Positions 32,741 to 44,379 of a stretch of DNA of 64,000 nt are shown here, piece by piece. A program made the translations under genes and the position numbers. Below the pieces are notes generated by a model. The model saw only the letters and a program-made list of their open reading frames with translations. It was not told the DNA's origin and made no database searches. The stretch covers positions 16,583,589 to 16,647,588 of the forward strand of contig NC_066509.1 in NCBI RefSeq assembly GCF_024679095.1, read 5' to 3'. Positions within the stretch are counted from its first letter, which is position 1. Every line of letters begins with the position of its first letter. The stretch is from Eriocheir sinensis (taxonomy: Eukaryota; Arthropoda; Malacostraca; Decapoda; Varunidae).

Positions 32741-33060
32741 ACCTTTATATAAAAAAAAAATCGCTACCACTTTTATTTGATTTACATTCGGTCGGTAGCG
32801 CCGGTAGCCTTTCTTGATGGTTGTTGGTTGACCCCACCCGTTAGTGGCGCTGGCAAAAGTTTTATAGTGTTGCCATACTTGTTTGGTCCTTGCTATCGCC
32901 CGGAGCTTCACTTAATCCTCTCGAGACAGTTTTGCTAGACAGCGTGATAGGATAGAATGTAGGCAGTCATCGGCCATTCTGCGATGGGTGAAAATTGTCA
33001 GCTTGAAGAGGCGGGGTTTTCTGGGACACTTCGCCACACACTGATCACTCAGCCACCGCC
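32741..33060. other. Unique sequence, possible old interspersed repeat
   Basis: A mixed-composition island between two pyrimidine tracts. GGTCGGTAGCGCCGGTAGCC and TTAGTGGCGCTGGCAAA look like parts of a decayed interspersed element, but I cannot assign it. Confidence 0.3.
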
Positions 33061-33076
33061 TCTCCTCCTCCTCCTC

Positions 33077-33119
<43 letters not shown>

Positions 33120-33121
33120 TA
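33061..33121. repeat. (CTC)n(TAC)n microsatellite
   Basis: Five CTC units run into about eleven TAC units, then two CCA-type units. Confidence 0.93.
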
Positions 33122-33221
33122 TTATTAATTGATACCTGAAGAATTTTGTTTTTAAATTTAGAAATTTTTGCTGGTGACGGATAATTCCTCCCCTCCCTCG
33201 ACGCCTCTTCTTGGCACTAAC

Positions 33222-33325
33222 GAGGAGGAGGAAGAGGAGGAGGAGGAGGAGGAGGAGGAGTAGGGGGAGTGGGAGGGGAAGGGGGAAGAGAAGGAGGAGG
33301 AAGACGAGAACGAGGAGGGACTCAC
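33222..33325. repeat. GGA-rich purine run
   Basis: GAGGAGGAAGAGG units with a (GGA)n core near 33236-33262. Confidence 0.85.
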
Positions 33326-33459
33326 CGAGCAGCGCCGCTGACGGGGAGGAAAACCGTGAAACATTGTTAGTTTGCTTTCCTAAAAAATCCCTGACAAGAG
33401 CAAAAATACGTGTCCTCATACTGTTTCCGGGTGAATTACCTTATACAGCTAGGGCATCG

Positions 33460-34830
33460 GGCGCCTCCTCCCCTCCCCTCCCTCCCTTCTCCTTCACCTC
33501 CCACTCCTCCCTCCTCCACCCTTACCTTTCCTCCACCTCCACCCTTACCTTTCCTCCACCTCCTTTACCCTATATTCTACGTCCACTCCCCCCACCCACC
33601 TCACATGTTCCTACACCTACTCCCACCGCTTCCTCCATTCCCCTCCTTACAGCATATCACCCCAACCCTTCACCATCCCATCTCCCTCCTACCCATCTTG
33701 TTACAGTAGCTTACTCGTTCTATCCACCGCCTTACTACTCCCAATCCATTCCTTGCTCCTTCCTAGACTTTCCCGACCCTATTCTGCGGCTCACCCTCCC
33801 ATGCACTCCTCATTCCCATAATCTCAGGCTTTCATTCCCCTTAATTGCTCCTTACCCGTGTCCCGTCTCCGTTCTTGCCCTTGCTTCAACATAGTCAATT
33901 CCCACCCCTCTCCCGCTCCTCTGTCTCTCCCTTTTCCCACCCGTAGTTGTTTTCCCTCACCTCACTCCCTTTGACTCCACAGCCTAAACACCCCATCACC
34001 CCATCACCCCATTCACTTCTCCTTCATTATCCTGTCACCTCTTCCTCCTCTAACCAAACATGTCGCCTCTCCTTCCATCTACAACCTCTCCACCTGATTT
34101 CCACTGCACACCACTTCTCTCACCTCCTCCTTAACCTGCTCCACTTTCCTCTAACCACTCATGTCGCCTTTCCTTCCATCTACAATCTCTCCACCTGATT
34201 TCTACTGCACACCACTTCTCTCACATTCTCCTTAATTAACCTGCTCCACCTTCCTCGCCCCACACCTGCCCCTCCCTCACTGCCACTCACCATCCACCCA
34301 GTACCACCACAGCCTCCTCTTCCCTTTACTCCCCCACTCCCCTCCCACACCATCACAGCAGTCGCTCTTCTGTCCACCCCCTTCACTCCGGCTTACTCTT
34401 CCTATTCCCCCTCTCATCACTACTCCCACAACTCCTCCACCCACTACACTCCACTCACCACTACAGCTATTCTCTATACCCACCACCACCCTCCTCTCAG
34501 CACTCAACCCTCGCAACCACCCACTCTCCACCCTCAGCCCCGCCCGTTCACCTATCACCCATCTGCCACCCACCCTCCACCACCTCCACCTTCATCCAGC
34601 GTTCATCCACCTCTTACCACCCAACCTCCCTTCATCTCCTCAACTCTCTCCACCCAACATCCACCACTCGACTTCCCTTTACCACCTCAACCCTCCACCC
34701 GCCCCAACCGCCATCACCACCTCCACCCTCTCTACCCACCACTCACCAACACTTTACCACCTCGACTCTCTCCACCCATCCCATACCCCCCTACCTTCCC
34801 TTCCCCCCTCAGCCCTCTCCACGCCCCTGC
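33460..34830. repeat. Polypyrimidine/CCA-rich tract with a 91-bp duplication
   Basis: About 1.4 kb of C-rich sequence. A tandem duplication with markers CATGTCGCCT at 34069 and 34160 and the shared phrase CACCACTTCTCTCAC spans about 34061-34256. The remainder is degenerate CCACC and CTTCC units. No gene. Confidence 0.85.
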
Positions 34831-35160
34831 CCGTCACGTCGAGCCGCCCTTCGGAGTGGCACTCACAGAATTATTTCCGCCAAGACTGTTAACACGAACA
34901 AGAGTGCAAGCCTTGTTTGCTTGTTTGTTCCTCATCGATTTTCTTTCTTTTGTTTGGTTTGGAAGTTGATTTATTTACGTGATTGTGTTTACTTTGAGCG
35001 CCGAGTTTCTTTTGTTTGTTTGGAAAATCTATCATCGTTTACTTTGAACTTCAACTTTCTTTTATTTAAGTTTGAACGCTGACTTATTCCCCTTCCCTTA
35101 TTAGTACAGCGTCTGAGCTTTGATTAATTACAGAAAAAATATAGTCTAGTTATCCCTTCT
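34831..35160. other. Unique T-rich sequence
   Basis: Contains imperfect TTTGTTTGG and ACTTTGA recurrences (34960-35065). No gene was recognised. Confidence 0.4.
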
Positions 35161-35450
35161 CTTTTCTTTCCTTTCCCTCCTCTTTTCATTTCTCTCCTCC
35201 TCCCTTTCATCTCCCTCTCTTCCCTTTTTCATTCCCCTTTGCCCCTTCCCTCTTTCTTTTCGTCTTCCTGTTCTCCTTCCTTCTACTTCTTTCCTCCTTC
35301 GTCGAGTGTCCTTTCCTGTCCTGGTTTTTCCCCTTTCTTTTCCTCATCCCTTATTTACTGCCGCTCCTTCCTCCGTGTTCTTTCTCACGCTATCCCCATC
35401 TTTTCCCTTCCTTCCCCTCCTTCCCATTTCCCCTTCTGTCAGCACCGTCA
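35161..35450. repeat. Polypyrimidine tract
   Basis: C/T-rich degenerate TTCCC/CCTTTC sequence; it switches to a purine tract after about 35490. Confidence 0.75.
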
Positions 35451-35489
35451 GACATCAATCACAAGCCTCCCATCACCGCCGATTGCTGA

Positions 35490-36203
35490 GTTAACAGAGA
35501 AGGGGTACGGGAGAAAGAAGAAGGGGGAGAGGAGGGAGGGGAGGTGATGAAGGGGCAAGGAAGGCGGGGAGAGACGGACAAGAGGAATCAAACAGCCGGA
35601 AAGGACTAAAAAGGAGAATAAAAGAGTACTGATGTGATAGGAAAAAGGGGCAAAGAAGAGCAGGGAAGGAAGGAGGAGAATGGAGGAGATGGGAAGGACG
35701 AAAAGGGAGAATGATGAAATATAGAAGAGATAGGAAGCAGAAAATAAAAATGAAGAGGAAAAGATGGGCAGGAGTGGGCGATGGAGGGGTCAAAGAGCTG
35801 GAAATGACAAAAAAAAGGAAAATAAGGAGAGTAGGAGCAAGGAAGAGAAAAGTGTGAGGTTTGGGTCGCGAGGAGAAGGAAGAGAAGGGATTGAGAAGGG
35901 TAGGAAAGAAAGGGCTGAGAAGAATGAGAAAGGAGGGTGAAGCAGAAAGGAAGAGGGAAGTTTGAGCGAGGGAATGTGAGGAAAGGGAATGGGAGGGGAG
36001 TTGGAGACGGGAAGGGGAGAGGGAGTGAATGGCAATGTATTCAAGATTGAGAAGGGTTGGAAAGGGTGATATGGGGAAAGAAAGGGCTGGGAAGAATGAG
36101 AAAGGAGGGTAAAGCAGAAAGGAAGAGGGAAGTTTGAGCGAGGGAATGGGAGGGGAGGTGGAGACGGGAAAGGGAGAGAGAGGGAATGGGGAACGTATTC
36201 AAG
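35490..36203. repeat. Polypurine tract with a ~155-172-bp tandem duplication
   Basis: G/A-rich. Copy 1 (about 35891-36045) and copy 2 (about 36047-36203) share GGGAAGTTTGAGCGAGGGAATG, AGAATGAGAAAGGAGGGT and a TATTCAAG end. Copy 2 has an extra TGATATGGGG segment and copy 1 an extra AGGAAAGGGAATG segment. Confidence 0.85.
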
Positions 36204-36235
36204 CTGTCATGATGGCCGGCTGACAACGAAGGACA

Positions 36236-36395
36236 TGCTCTTCCCTTCCCTTCCCTTCCCTTCCCTTCCCTCTCATCTCCTTCCCTTCCCTTCCCTTCCC
36301 TTCTACTTCCCTTCCCTTCCCTTCCCTTCCCTTTCCTTTCCTTTCCTTCCCTTCCCTTCCCTTCCCTTCCCTTCCCTTCCTTTCTACTTCCCATT
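36236..36395. repeat. (CCCTT)n pentanucleotide array
   Basis: CCCTT units with CTTTC and CTACT interruptions. It is not the arthropod telomere motif (TTAGG). Confidence 0.95.
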
Positions 36396-37135
36396 CCATC
36401 TCGTTCTGTTCCCTTCCTTTCTCTTCTCATCTCTTTTCTCCTCTTCCCGTTCTATCAACTTCCTTTCATTTGTTATCTTCCCCTCCCTTAACTTCTGGTA
36501 TACTCATTTTTCTATTTTCTTTTCCTTTTCTTCCGTTTTCCTTTTAGTTTACCTTCTGTTCCGTTCCGACCTCTTCCTTTTCCATTCCTCTCCCTTCCCT
36601 TTCTCTTCAGTGTTCCTCTTCCCTTTGCTTCACATTCCTTATATCTTTTTTTATATATATGTTTCTGATCCCTTCCCTTTCCTTCCGTCCTATTCCATTT
36701 CTTTCCCTTTCCTCCCTTTCTCTTGTCTTCCTGTTCCTTCACAACCTATACATTCATTTGTTTTCTGTTTCTTCCTTTCCCTTCCCTTCCCTTCCCTTTA
36801 CAACCCATACATTCATTTTCTTTTCTATTTCTTCCTTCCCATCCCCTCCCCTTCCCTTTCGTCCAGTGTCTTTCCCCTTCCGTTCCTTCACATTCCTTAA
36901 TTCATCTATTTTGTCTTAAATTCTTTCCCTTCCCTTTTAATCCTTTCCCTTCCATTTGCTTTCTTTCCTTCCTTTTGATGCCCTTTCCTTCTATCGATTT
37001 CCCTTTCCAACTTCCTTCTTTCCATAGCATATGATATATTTCTTTTCTTTCTTTTCCATGTTATCCTTTCCCATCTTTTCCTCTCTTTCCCATCCCCTCC
37101 TTTCCCATCTCATCCTTTCACATCTTTTTCCTTTC
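36396..37135. repeat. Polypyrimidine tract between the two (CCCTT)n arrays
   Basis: Degenerate CCTTTC/TTCCC sequence. ACAACC(T/C)ATACATTCATTT recurs at about 36742 and 36801, showing local duplication of about 60 bp. Confidence 0.75.
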
Positions 37136-37320
37136 CTTTTCTTCCCTTCCCTTCCCTTCCCTTCCTTTCCCTTCCCTTCCTTTTCCTTCCCTTCCCCTCC
37201 CTTCCCTTCCCTTCCCTTTCCTTTCCTTTCCTTCCCTTCCCTTCCCTTCCCTTCCCTTCCTTCCCTTCCCTTCCCTTCCCTTCCCTTCCCTTCCCTTCCC
37301 TTCCCTTCCCTTCCCTTTCC
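37136..37320. repeat. (CCCTT)n pentanucleotide array
   Basis: Nearly pure CCCTT units over the last 60 bp (37260-37317), with CTTTC variants before that. Confidence 0.96.
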
Positions 37321-37402
37321 AACACGCTTCGTCCCGAGAGCTTAATCTGATGAAGCAGTTGTTGACTCTTACAGTTAGACTTAGAGAAACGCTAATTTGG
37401 AG

Positions 37403-37406
<4 letters not shown>

Positions 37407-37482
<76 letters not shown>
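37407..37482. repeat. (GA)n microsatellite, ~76 bp
   Basis: A pure GA array. Confidence 0.98.
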
Positions 37483-37485
<3 letters not shown>

Positions 37486-37600
37486 GGAAAAGGCGTAACC
37501 AGACTTGGCTCCAACCTTACGTAACTCTGCTTGGCTACGTTATATTTTTAAGACGAAGAGCGACAGCAACAACAAAAACTATGAAGAAAACTATGTAATT

Positions 37601-37606
<6 letters not shown>

Positions 37607-37644
<38 letters not shown>
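37607..37644. repeat. (GA)n microsatellite, ~38 bp
   Basis: A pure GA array, followed by a GGGGGG run. Confidence 0.97.
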
Positions 37645-37647
<3 letters not shown>

Positions 37648-37784
37648 GGGGGAGGGAGTAAACCAGATCACCAGTAAACAACCCACAACATACTAGTACA
37701 AGGTTGCCGGCGCCTCTTTCTGCTCCCTCTCTTGTTTGTTGTCGTGCTGAGTTTATTTCATCTTGCCTCCGCCCCCCCCTTCCC

Positions 37785-37787
<3 letters not shown>

Positions 37788-37831
<44 letters not shown>
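37788..37831. repeat. (CT)n microsatellite, ~44 bp
   Basis: A pure CT array, preceded by a C-run. Confidence 0.97.
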
Positions 37832-37834
<3 letters not shown>

Positions 37835-38400
37835 TGTAATCCAAGTATCGGTTTACATTTCACTTCGTTTTATCTCCTATTTTGTTTATTGACGTTCTAA
37901 TTTTCCTTGTAGTTATTTTACACCTGATGCCGCTTTCGTTCCGTTTCTTATCTCCTTTTTCGTACCTTTGTTTGTGTCTAGTTCACTCGCTTATTTTCTT
38001 TTCTCACTCCCTTTGACAGTTTATTGCAAATCTTCATAATCTCTTTTGCACGTGGGGTACTGCAAGTCTCATTTTCTCTCCTTCTCTCTCCCATCTCTTT
38101 TTGCTTTCGTGTGTCTGATTACGTTACACCTTTTTGCTCGTGCTTTTTCCTCAGTACCTGTTCTGGGTGTTTGGTTCGTGTTTACAGGTGTACAGGTGAG
38201 AGGCGCCTCCAAGGATCCTATAAGACACAGAGCGAGTCTAATTTTGTTCGCCTCAGATCTTGTTGCCTGGCGATGAAGAGAGTAGTGTTTGTTGTACCTT
38301 CCTTTTGAGCAGTCATATTTTTCTTTTGTGATTTTAAAAGTTAGGGACATACGCTACTGTGAACGAGACTGGGAGACATATATGAAGAAAAATATAAACA
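37832..38400. other. Unique non-coding sequence
   Basis: T-rich unique sequence; no gene, RNA or repeat was recognised. Confidence 0.35.
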
Positions 38401-38900
38401 AGAACAAGAATTAGGTTGACCGGAAGGAAAGAAAGATAATGGTTGGTGGAAGAATAAAAAGAAGAAGAAAAAGAAGCACTAGGGTATCGGAAATAAAGAA
38501 TGATAATGGCTGATGAAAGAAGGAGGAGGAGAAGAAGAAGAAGAAGAAGAAGAAGAAGAAGAAGAAGAAGAAGAAGAAGAAGAAAAAAGAAGAAAATGAA
38601 AAAAATGAAGAAAGTAGAAGAAGAAGAAGAAGAAGAAGAAGAAGATGAAGAAGAAAAAAGAAAGAAAAAGAGGAAGAGGAAGAAGAACTATTAGGGTATC
38701 GGAAATAAAGAATGATAATGGCTGTTGGAAAAAGGAAAAGAAAAAGAAGAAGAAGAAAAAGAAGAAAAAGAGGAAGAAGAAGAAAAAGAAAAAGAAAATG
38801 AAGAAAATGGAGAAAAAAGAAAAAAAACAAGAAGACGAAGAAGATGAACCAGAACAAGAACAAGAAGAAGAATGAGAGGATTAAAAGGAAGAAAGGATAA
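38401..38900. repeat. (GAA)n-rich polypurine arrays, duplicated
   Basis: GAA runs at about 38534-38583, 38616-38650 and 38735-38775. A TAGGGTATCGGAAATAAAGA segment occurs at 38481 and 38692, followed each time by ATGATAATGGCTG and a new GAA array, so the whole ~211-bp block is a duplication. Poly-Lys/Arg/Glu frames are artefacts. Confidence 0.93.
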
Positions 38901-38962
38901 TGAGTGATGAAAGAAACGGAGAAAATAAGAACAGGAAACAGCATGGCACACAGAATAATGAT

Positions 38963-38963
<1 letters not shown>

Positions 38964-39035
<72 letters not shown>
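38964..39035. repeat. (GA)n microsatellite, ~72 bp
   Basis: A pure GA array. Confidence 0.98.
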
Positions 39036-39039
<4 letters not shown>

Positions 39040-39139
39040 CGTGGTCATCGTGAGGGGAAGGATGAGACGCCAAGGAGAAAGAAACGAGCCTGAGAGTTAT
39101 TTTGGCGTCATCATTCTTCTCTTGGTTCAGGAGGCGGGA

Positions 39140-39460
39140 AGGACACGTCAGGGGAAGGAGGAAGGAGGGAAGCTAAGGTGGAAGGATGGAAGGAAGGAGG
39201 GAGACGTCAATAGGAAGGGGAATGTAGGAAGGGAGGCGTCAGGAGGAAAGATAAAGATGAAGGAAAGGAAGAAAGCAAGGAGGGAAGGAGGGAATGCAGG
39301 AAGAAGGGACACGTCAGAAGGAAGGAAGGAGCAAAGAAATAAAACCAAAGAGAAAGCGAACAAGCAAGAAATTAATATGCGAATGAATGAAGGAAGATAG
39401 AAAAAAATGAAAGAAAGAATGATAGAATATAAACAAAAGACGAGAGAAAGAAGGAGGCAA
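39140..39460. repeat. Polypurine tract with recurring CGTCA
   Basis: GGAAGGAAGG-type sequence in which (A/G)CGTCA occurs four times (about 39144, 39204, 39236 and 39310). Confidence 0.7.
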
Positions 39461-40116
39461 AGAAACAAAAACTATCCGTCTTCTTGCATCAGTAAACTTA
39501 CATATTTAACTTTAATAAAAAAAAATAGTCTAAAGAAATTATTCAAAACTCTATACTTTTTTTTTCGTTCAGTTTATGCAGTCTTGAGAGATGACTTAAG
39601 AAAGACGAATCTGGTGAACTATTGGGCTGGATTGGGCGGGTTGGGCGGAACGTGAGAAGAGAGGAAAGCTGAAAATGATGTAAGGGAAGCGACTTGGGAG
39701 TGACCGGGGGAGAGTTGCGGGGTGGGGGTGGGGGAGGACTGATGAGGAGGTGAAGGGTTGAATAGTTAAAAAGGGATGAAGGGAATAAGGGATGAAGGGG
39801 TAAGGGGTGGAGGGACAGGGTGGAGCTAGATGATTAGGTGGAAGAGGTGGATATCTGGATTTTTTTTTAAGCGCTCAGGGTACTGGGCTGGGGGTTAAAT
39901 TTGGACTGCTTTGTGTATTTTGGGAGGTGTGGGGTAGTAGGGGTGTATGTTGGGCAATGGGAGGGCCATAGGTAGGTAGGAAAAGGGCAGAATGTAGCGT
40001 TTAGGTGGAGAGAAGGGCGGAAATAGGGAAAGGGGTGTGGGTGGAGAGATGTTAGGTGGGGTCAAGGTGGAGAGATGATTGGTAAGGTTAGTGTGGAGAG
40101 ACATGCGGCAGGGGTG

Positions 40117-40118
<2 letters not shown>
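39461..40118. other. Unique then GGTG-rich non-coding sequence
   Basis: Unique to about 39650, then G-rich GGTGGAG/GGGATGAAGGG imperfect repeats to 40118. No gene was recognised. Confidence 0.45.

Positions 40119-40188
<70 letters not shown>
40119..40188. repeat. (GT)n microsatellite, ~70 bp
   Basis: A pure GT array. Confidence 0.98.
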
Positions 40189-40191
<3 letters not shown>

Positions 40192-40429
40192 GGGACTAGG
40201 TAGGATTAGGGTGAGTGTTGGGGTGCAAGGAGGCAGGAAGTGGAGTAGGAGGGAGAAAGGGGGAGTGGCAGGAGGAGGGTATAGGGGTGTGGCAGAAAGG
40301 GGAAACAGTGGAAGGACATTTGGCGTCCACCCTGCCTTCCCTGGGCTTCCTGGCACACCGCGTGGGTCGATACTTCCAAGAGAAACGTGAATTATGTCAA
40401 CAGTTTGAGGTTGATAAGCCTGCCTGGTC

Positions 40430-40935
40430 CCCGCCTCCCCTTACCCATCCTCCCACCCCTCTCCTCCAAGTTTCCTCCTCCTACCTCATCCTCCTCATCC
40501 CTCTCCTCCTCTTCCTTCCTCTCCCTTCCTTATACAGCTTCGCCCTCCTCTTTCGCTTCCCCTCCCTCTTTCCTTCCCTCCTCCCTTTTTTTCTTCAACC
40601 CCTCTTTTGCTCCCCTCCCGCATATTCCTATCCTCCATCTTCTTTCTTTCTTTCTTGCCTACACCCCCTCTTCCCCCTCCTCCTTCACTCCTACTCTCCC
40701 CATCCCTTACCTACTTCCTCTCCCCTACCTTGACCCCTCCTCTCATCTATCGGTTCCTTCCCCTTCCCCCTTTTCCTTTTCCTGTCTCTCTTACTTCCCT
40801 TCACTGCCTCCTTCTCCATTCCCTCTTCTCCTCTTCTCCTCATGTCGTCGCTCCTCTCCCCTCCTCCTCTCCTCTTCCCATCTCTCACCTACGCCGTTCT
40901 CTGCCGTCCCCATCCCCCCCTTCCTCCTCGCTCCC
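40430..40935. repeat. Polypyrimidine tract
   Basis: About 500 bp of CTCC/CTTCC sequence; Pro/Ser/Leu frames are compositional. Confidence 0.8.
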
Positions 40936-41169
40936 GCCCACGCCGCGACCTTGAAGAGACAATGGTGATAAAAGACCGAGATTAAGGGATTGTCACGGAG
41001 AGAGAACCCGAAGAAGCCTAATAAAGAGAAGGGAGAGAGGGTGGTGGTAGTGTGGAAGGTGGTCGTGAATGTTAAGTTATTTATTGTAGTTTTGTATGTA
41101 AAGGGATTTGAGGAAGCTGAGACTATGTTATTGAGAAGGGAATGTATTTGTTGGGTTTGTTAAATTTGT

Positions 41170-41850
41170 TGTTGAATTTGTTGACCCTTTGTTACGGGAG
41201 AAGGAAGGGCTTGCTATATAATGTGAAGGGATGATGATAGCTTTTTTTTCGTTAGTTTTGTACACGTGAGGAAAAGACGGAAGAAAACTAGTTAAAAGAG
41301 AGATAGGAATGAGTCACGATAGCTTTGTTGGCCTTTTTGTTATGGGAAAAGGAAACGGATGCCTAAGGTAATGAAGGGATGAAGATAGTTATGTTAGTTC
41401 TTTCGTTAGAGTTTTGTACACATCAGGGAAAGAAGGAATACTGGTAAACAGAGATGAGGGAATGAATGACGAAAGAAGGAGGAAGTAGACGTTGCTGAAT
41501 AAAGCGAAGTGGTGATGACACTTAAGCTCTTTAGGTAGAGTTTTGTACGTATGAGGAAAATATGGAAGACTGGTTAATAGTGACAAGAAAAGAATAACGA
41601 CAGTTGTGTTCTATCTTTCTATGGGAGAAGGAAGAGAAGGCTTAATAACATGAACGGAGTGATAGTGCTGCGTTGTGTTGATTCTTTCGTTTAAGGGAAG
41701 GAAGAAAGGTAAGACAGGTTACTGGAGACAAGGGAAACAATAACGATGGCTGTGTTAACTCTCGTAATGAAAAGGATGATATTTGTGAAAGGAAGTAACG
41801 GTAGTACGTTGCGGTGGTTCTCTTGGTTAGGTCATGAATAAGGGAGAGGA
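41170..41850. repeat. Degenerate tandem repeat, ~130-155-bp unit, ~5 copies
   Basis: GTTTTGTACACGTGAGGAAA (about 41254), GTTTTGTACACATCAGGGAAA (about 41409) and GTTTTGTACGTATGAGGAAAA (about 41539) mark successive units. Further decayed units follow near 41690 and 41820. Each unit also has a TATGGGAGAAGGAAG-like and a GATGATAGCT-like block. Confidence 0.75.
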
Positions 41851-41926
41851 AGACAAAAGGATTAACATGAAGGCTGAATGTAGGAGATAATAAGTGGAGA
41901 AAACAGCTATTTGTACGTATATTTGA

Positions 41927-42073
<147 letters not shown>

Positions 42074-42125
42074 TATCACTAAAGCTAAAAGTTAACGTTG
42101 ACATATAAGTTTTGATAAGGTTCTA

Positions 42126-42176
42126 TCCTCCTCCTCCTGCTCCTCCTCCTCTTTCTCCTCCTCCTTCTCCTCCTCC
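42126..42176. repeat. (TCC)n microsatellite at the retrotransposon's 5' truncation
   Basis: An imperfect TCC array (with TGC and TTC variants) that directly adjoins the point where retrotransposon-like coding sequence begins. Confidence 0.9.
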
Positions 42177-43230
42177 TTCGACAAGCTACCGCACGAGCGA
42201 ATTCTTAAGAAACTGCACTCGGCGGGCATTGGAGCCAATCTGATCGCGTGAATATGAGATTGGCTCACCGGCAAAAAAAAGCGAGTACTACTCAACGGAC
42301 AGTCTTCCGATTAGCTTCCAGTCACTAGTGGAGTGCCTCAAGGGTCAGCGCTGGGACCCATCCTCTTTATCATATATATATATCAATGACCTAGAATCAG
42401 GACTGAAATCCACAATATTAAAATTTGCTGATGACATCAAGGTGGGTGGAAAGGCCCTCACAAAGACCGAGTGCGAAATCATTCAGAGAGACCTCAATCA
42501 CATTATCGAATGGTCGGAAAGATGGCAAATGTCCTTTAATGTTGACAAATGCAAACTCATGCACATTGGGTCCCAAAATAGTAACCACACATACATCATG
42601 AATGGGAAACCTCTGCAGGCGATGCAGGGGGAAAAGGATTTTGGAGTCACTATCAGCAGTGACCTGAAACACGCGAATCACTGTAAAAAAGCATATAACA
42701 AACCCAACACTATGCTCGGGTTCATAGCGAGGAACTTCGAGTGTAAAACACCAGACGTAATGCTGTCCTTGTATAATTCCATGGTAAGACCGCACCTCGA
42801 GTATGCAGTACAGTTCTGGTCTCCTAATTACAGAAAGGACATTGCTTTACTGGAAAGGATTCAACGACGCGCCACGATGATTCCAGCCTTAAGGGCTCAA
42901 CCGTACGAGGAACGACTCAAGCGACTCAATCTCTTTACATTAGAGAAAAGACGCCTAAGAGGGCATATGATTCAAGTCTTCAAGTACCTGAAAAAGTTCA
43001 ATAATGTCGATTACTCCAAATTCTTTGAACTGCAAACCAACTCAAGAACTAGAAATAACGGTTAACCCATTCAGTCGAGTCGATGTAACACAGACATTGG
43101 AAGGAGTTTCTTTTCAAACCGAGTCATCCGCCACTGGAACAATCTTTCCTCAGAGGTAGTAAATGCGAATACCATCAACTCCTTCAAATATAGAATCGAC
43201 CGTCATTTCGCTGCGTCGGGAGTAAACTGA
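42177..43230 (+). pseudogene. Reverse transcriptase (C-terminal part), non-LTR type
   Basis: The first segment reads DKLPHERILKKLHSAGIGAN, then three in-frame stops before the VPQG(S) motif near 42330. GPILFII follows; two extra TA units in the codons before IND then shift the frame. From 42328 the frame is open to 43065 and holds the catalytic FADD (42424-42435), NVDKCKLMHIG, EKDFGV, VRPHLEY and LLERIQRRAT. A TAA at 43063-43065 interrupts it, after which the same frame continues to TGA 43228-43230 with a typical RVIRHWN(N)LS and FK-R-D ending. The endonuclease domain and the RT fingers are absent. It is dead by several independent lesions. Confidence 0.88.
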
Positions 43231-43362
43231 ATAACGAGATGCTTTCATCTGCTCCTCAAGCCCCAAGTGGCTGTCGAGCAGATTAAATCACCAAAGCGGG
43301 CGACCTCGTAATGAGCCAATAGGCTTTCTGTTGCCTGCATTTCCATGTTTCATATTTCCTCC
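42177..43362 (+). mobile_element. 5'-truncated CR1/Jockey-like non-LTR retrotransposon
   Basis: It starts abruptly inside reverse transcriptase coding sequence, right after a (TCC)n array, and ends beyond the ORF with AAGTGGCTGTCGAGCAG and a CCATGTTTCATATTTCC tail that runs into another (TCC)n run. Truncation at the 5' end is normal for LINE insertions. A second short copy of the 3' end lies at 16719-16885. It belongs to the Jockey/CR1-type group by its RT motifs; exact clade not determined. Confidence 0.85.
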
Positions 43363-43415
43363 TCCTCCTCCTCCTCTTTCTCTTTCTCCTCCTCTTCCTC
43401 TTCTTCCTCCTCCTA
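43363..43415. repeat. (TCC)n/(TTC)n tail
   Basis: Pyrimidine trinucleotide run after the retrotransposon's 3' end. Confidence 0.85.
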
Positions 43416-43429
43416 GGTCAATGGGTCAA

Positions 43430-43525
43430 TGGAGCTCTGAGTCAGTAGGTTGTGAGTCGCGCCCAAGGTCACGATTTTTGAGGGAGAGATGGAGGGAGAG
43501 TAGACAGAAGGGAGAATTAATGGAC

Positions 43526-43563
<38 letters not shown>

Positions 43564-44280
43564 CTTCATTGTGGGCGTTGAAGGGGAATGGAGAATGTAA
43601 GAGAAAGGAGCCTTTTAAATTGGTTAGAGAGCGATGGGGGGGCAGGCTTGTGAGGGGGACGTCGATGGTGACCTGGGAGAGGAGGAAGACAAGAAGAAGG
43701 GAGAGACAGTTTAGGGAAGAAAGGGAGAGACATCATAAAGGGAGGGAGGTGGGGTTTGTAGAGGAGTAAAGGGGTGGGAGAGATCTTCATTTTAGGTTTT
43801 AGTGATTGGAGAAGAAGATGGTGAGGCTTTAAAAGAGGGGAGAGAAGGGTTAAGGGAAAAGGCTACCGAAGGAAGAATAGAGACCACAAAGTAGGTCGAT
43901 AGAAAAGAGAGAGTGGGTTGGAACAAAGAGGGCCAGGGAATAGAAAACAGAGATGCACGTAGAGAATGAAAATAGGAAAAAAAGAAGGGAATGGATGGAA
44001 CAAGGGAAGAGAGTGATAGGGGCTTGTAAGGGGAGCGGAGAGGGTAGAAGGGTGACGGAAAGGGGACGAAAGAGTTTAAGGAAGAGAGAGAGAGAGAGAG
44101 ACGACCATGGCAGAAATATGATAGAAGGTGATAAGTGTAAGACAGTAGAAAGGGTGACACTGAAGATGAAGATGGTTGAAACTGACGATAAGGGGACCAC
44201 TGAAGAAGGAAGGAGAGAGACAGAGATGACGAAGAAGGTAAAGAAATGATAGAGGAATGTTTCAGGGTGTAGTGGGGAAG
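43430..44280. repeat. Polypurine tract with a (GA)n run
   Basis: G/A-rich sequence with a pure (GA)n at about 43530-43560 and a short one near 44085. No gene was recognised. Confidence 0.8.
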
Positions 44281-44379
44281 ACAAAGAGGTTCCGATAATA
44301 AAGGGGAAGACGTGTGTGAAGATGATAGTGATTAGTAGTTGAGATGGGGAACTGAACCTCGATTTCTGGTAACACAATA

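Noticed and set aside
36236..37320. Telomere-type repeat
   Set aside because: The unit is CCCTT with many interruptions, not TTAGG, and it sits inside a wider polypyrimidine tract.
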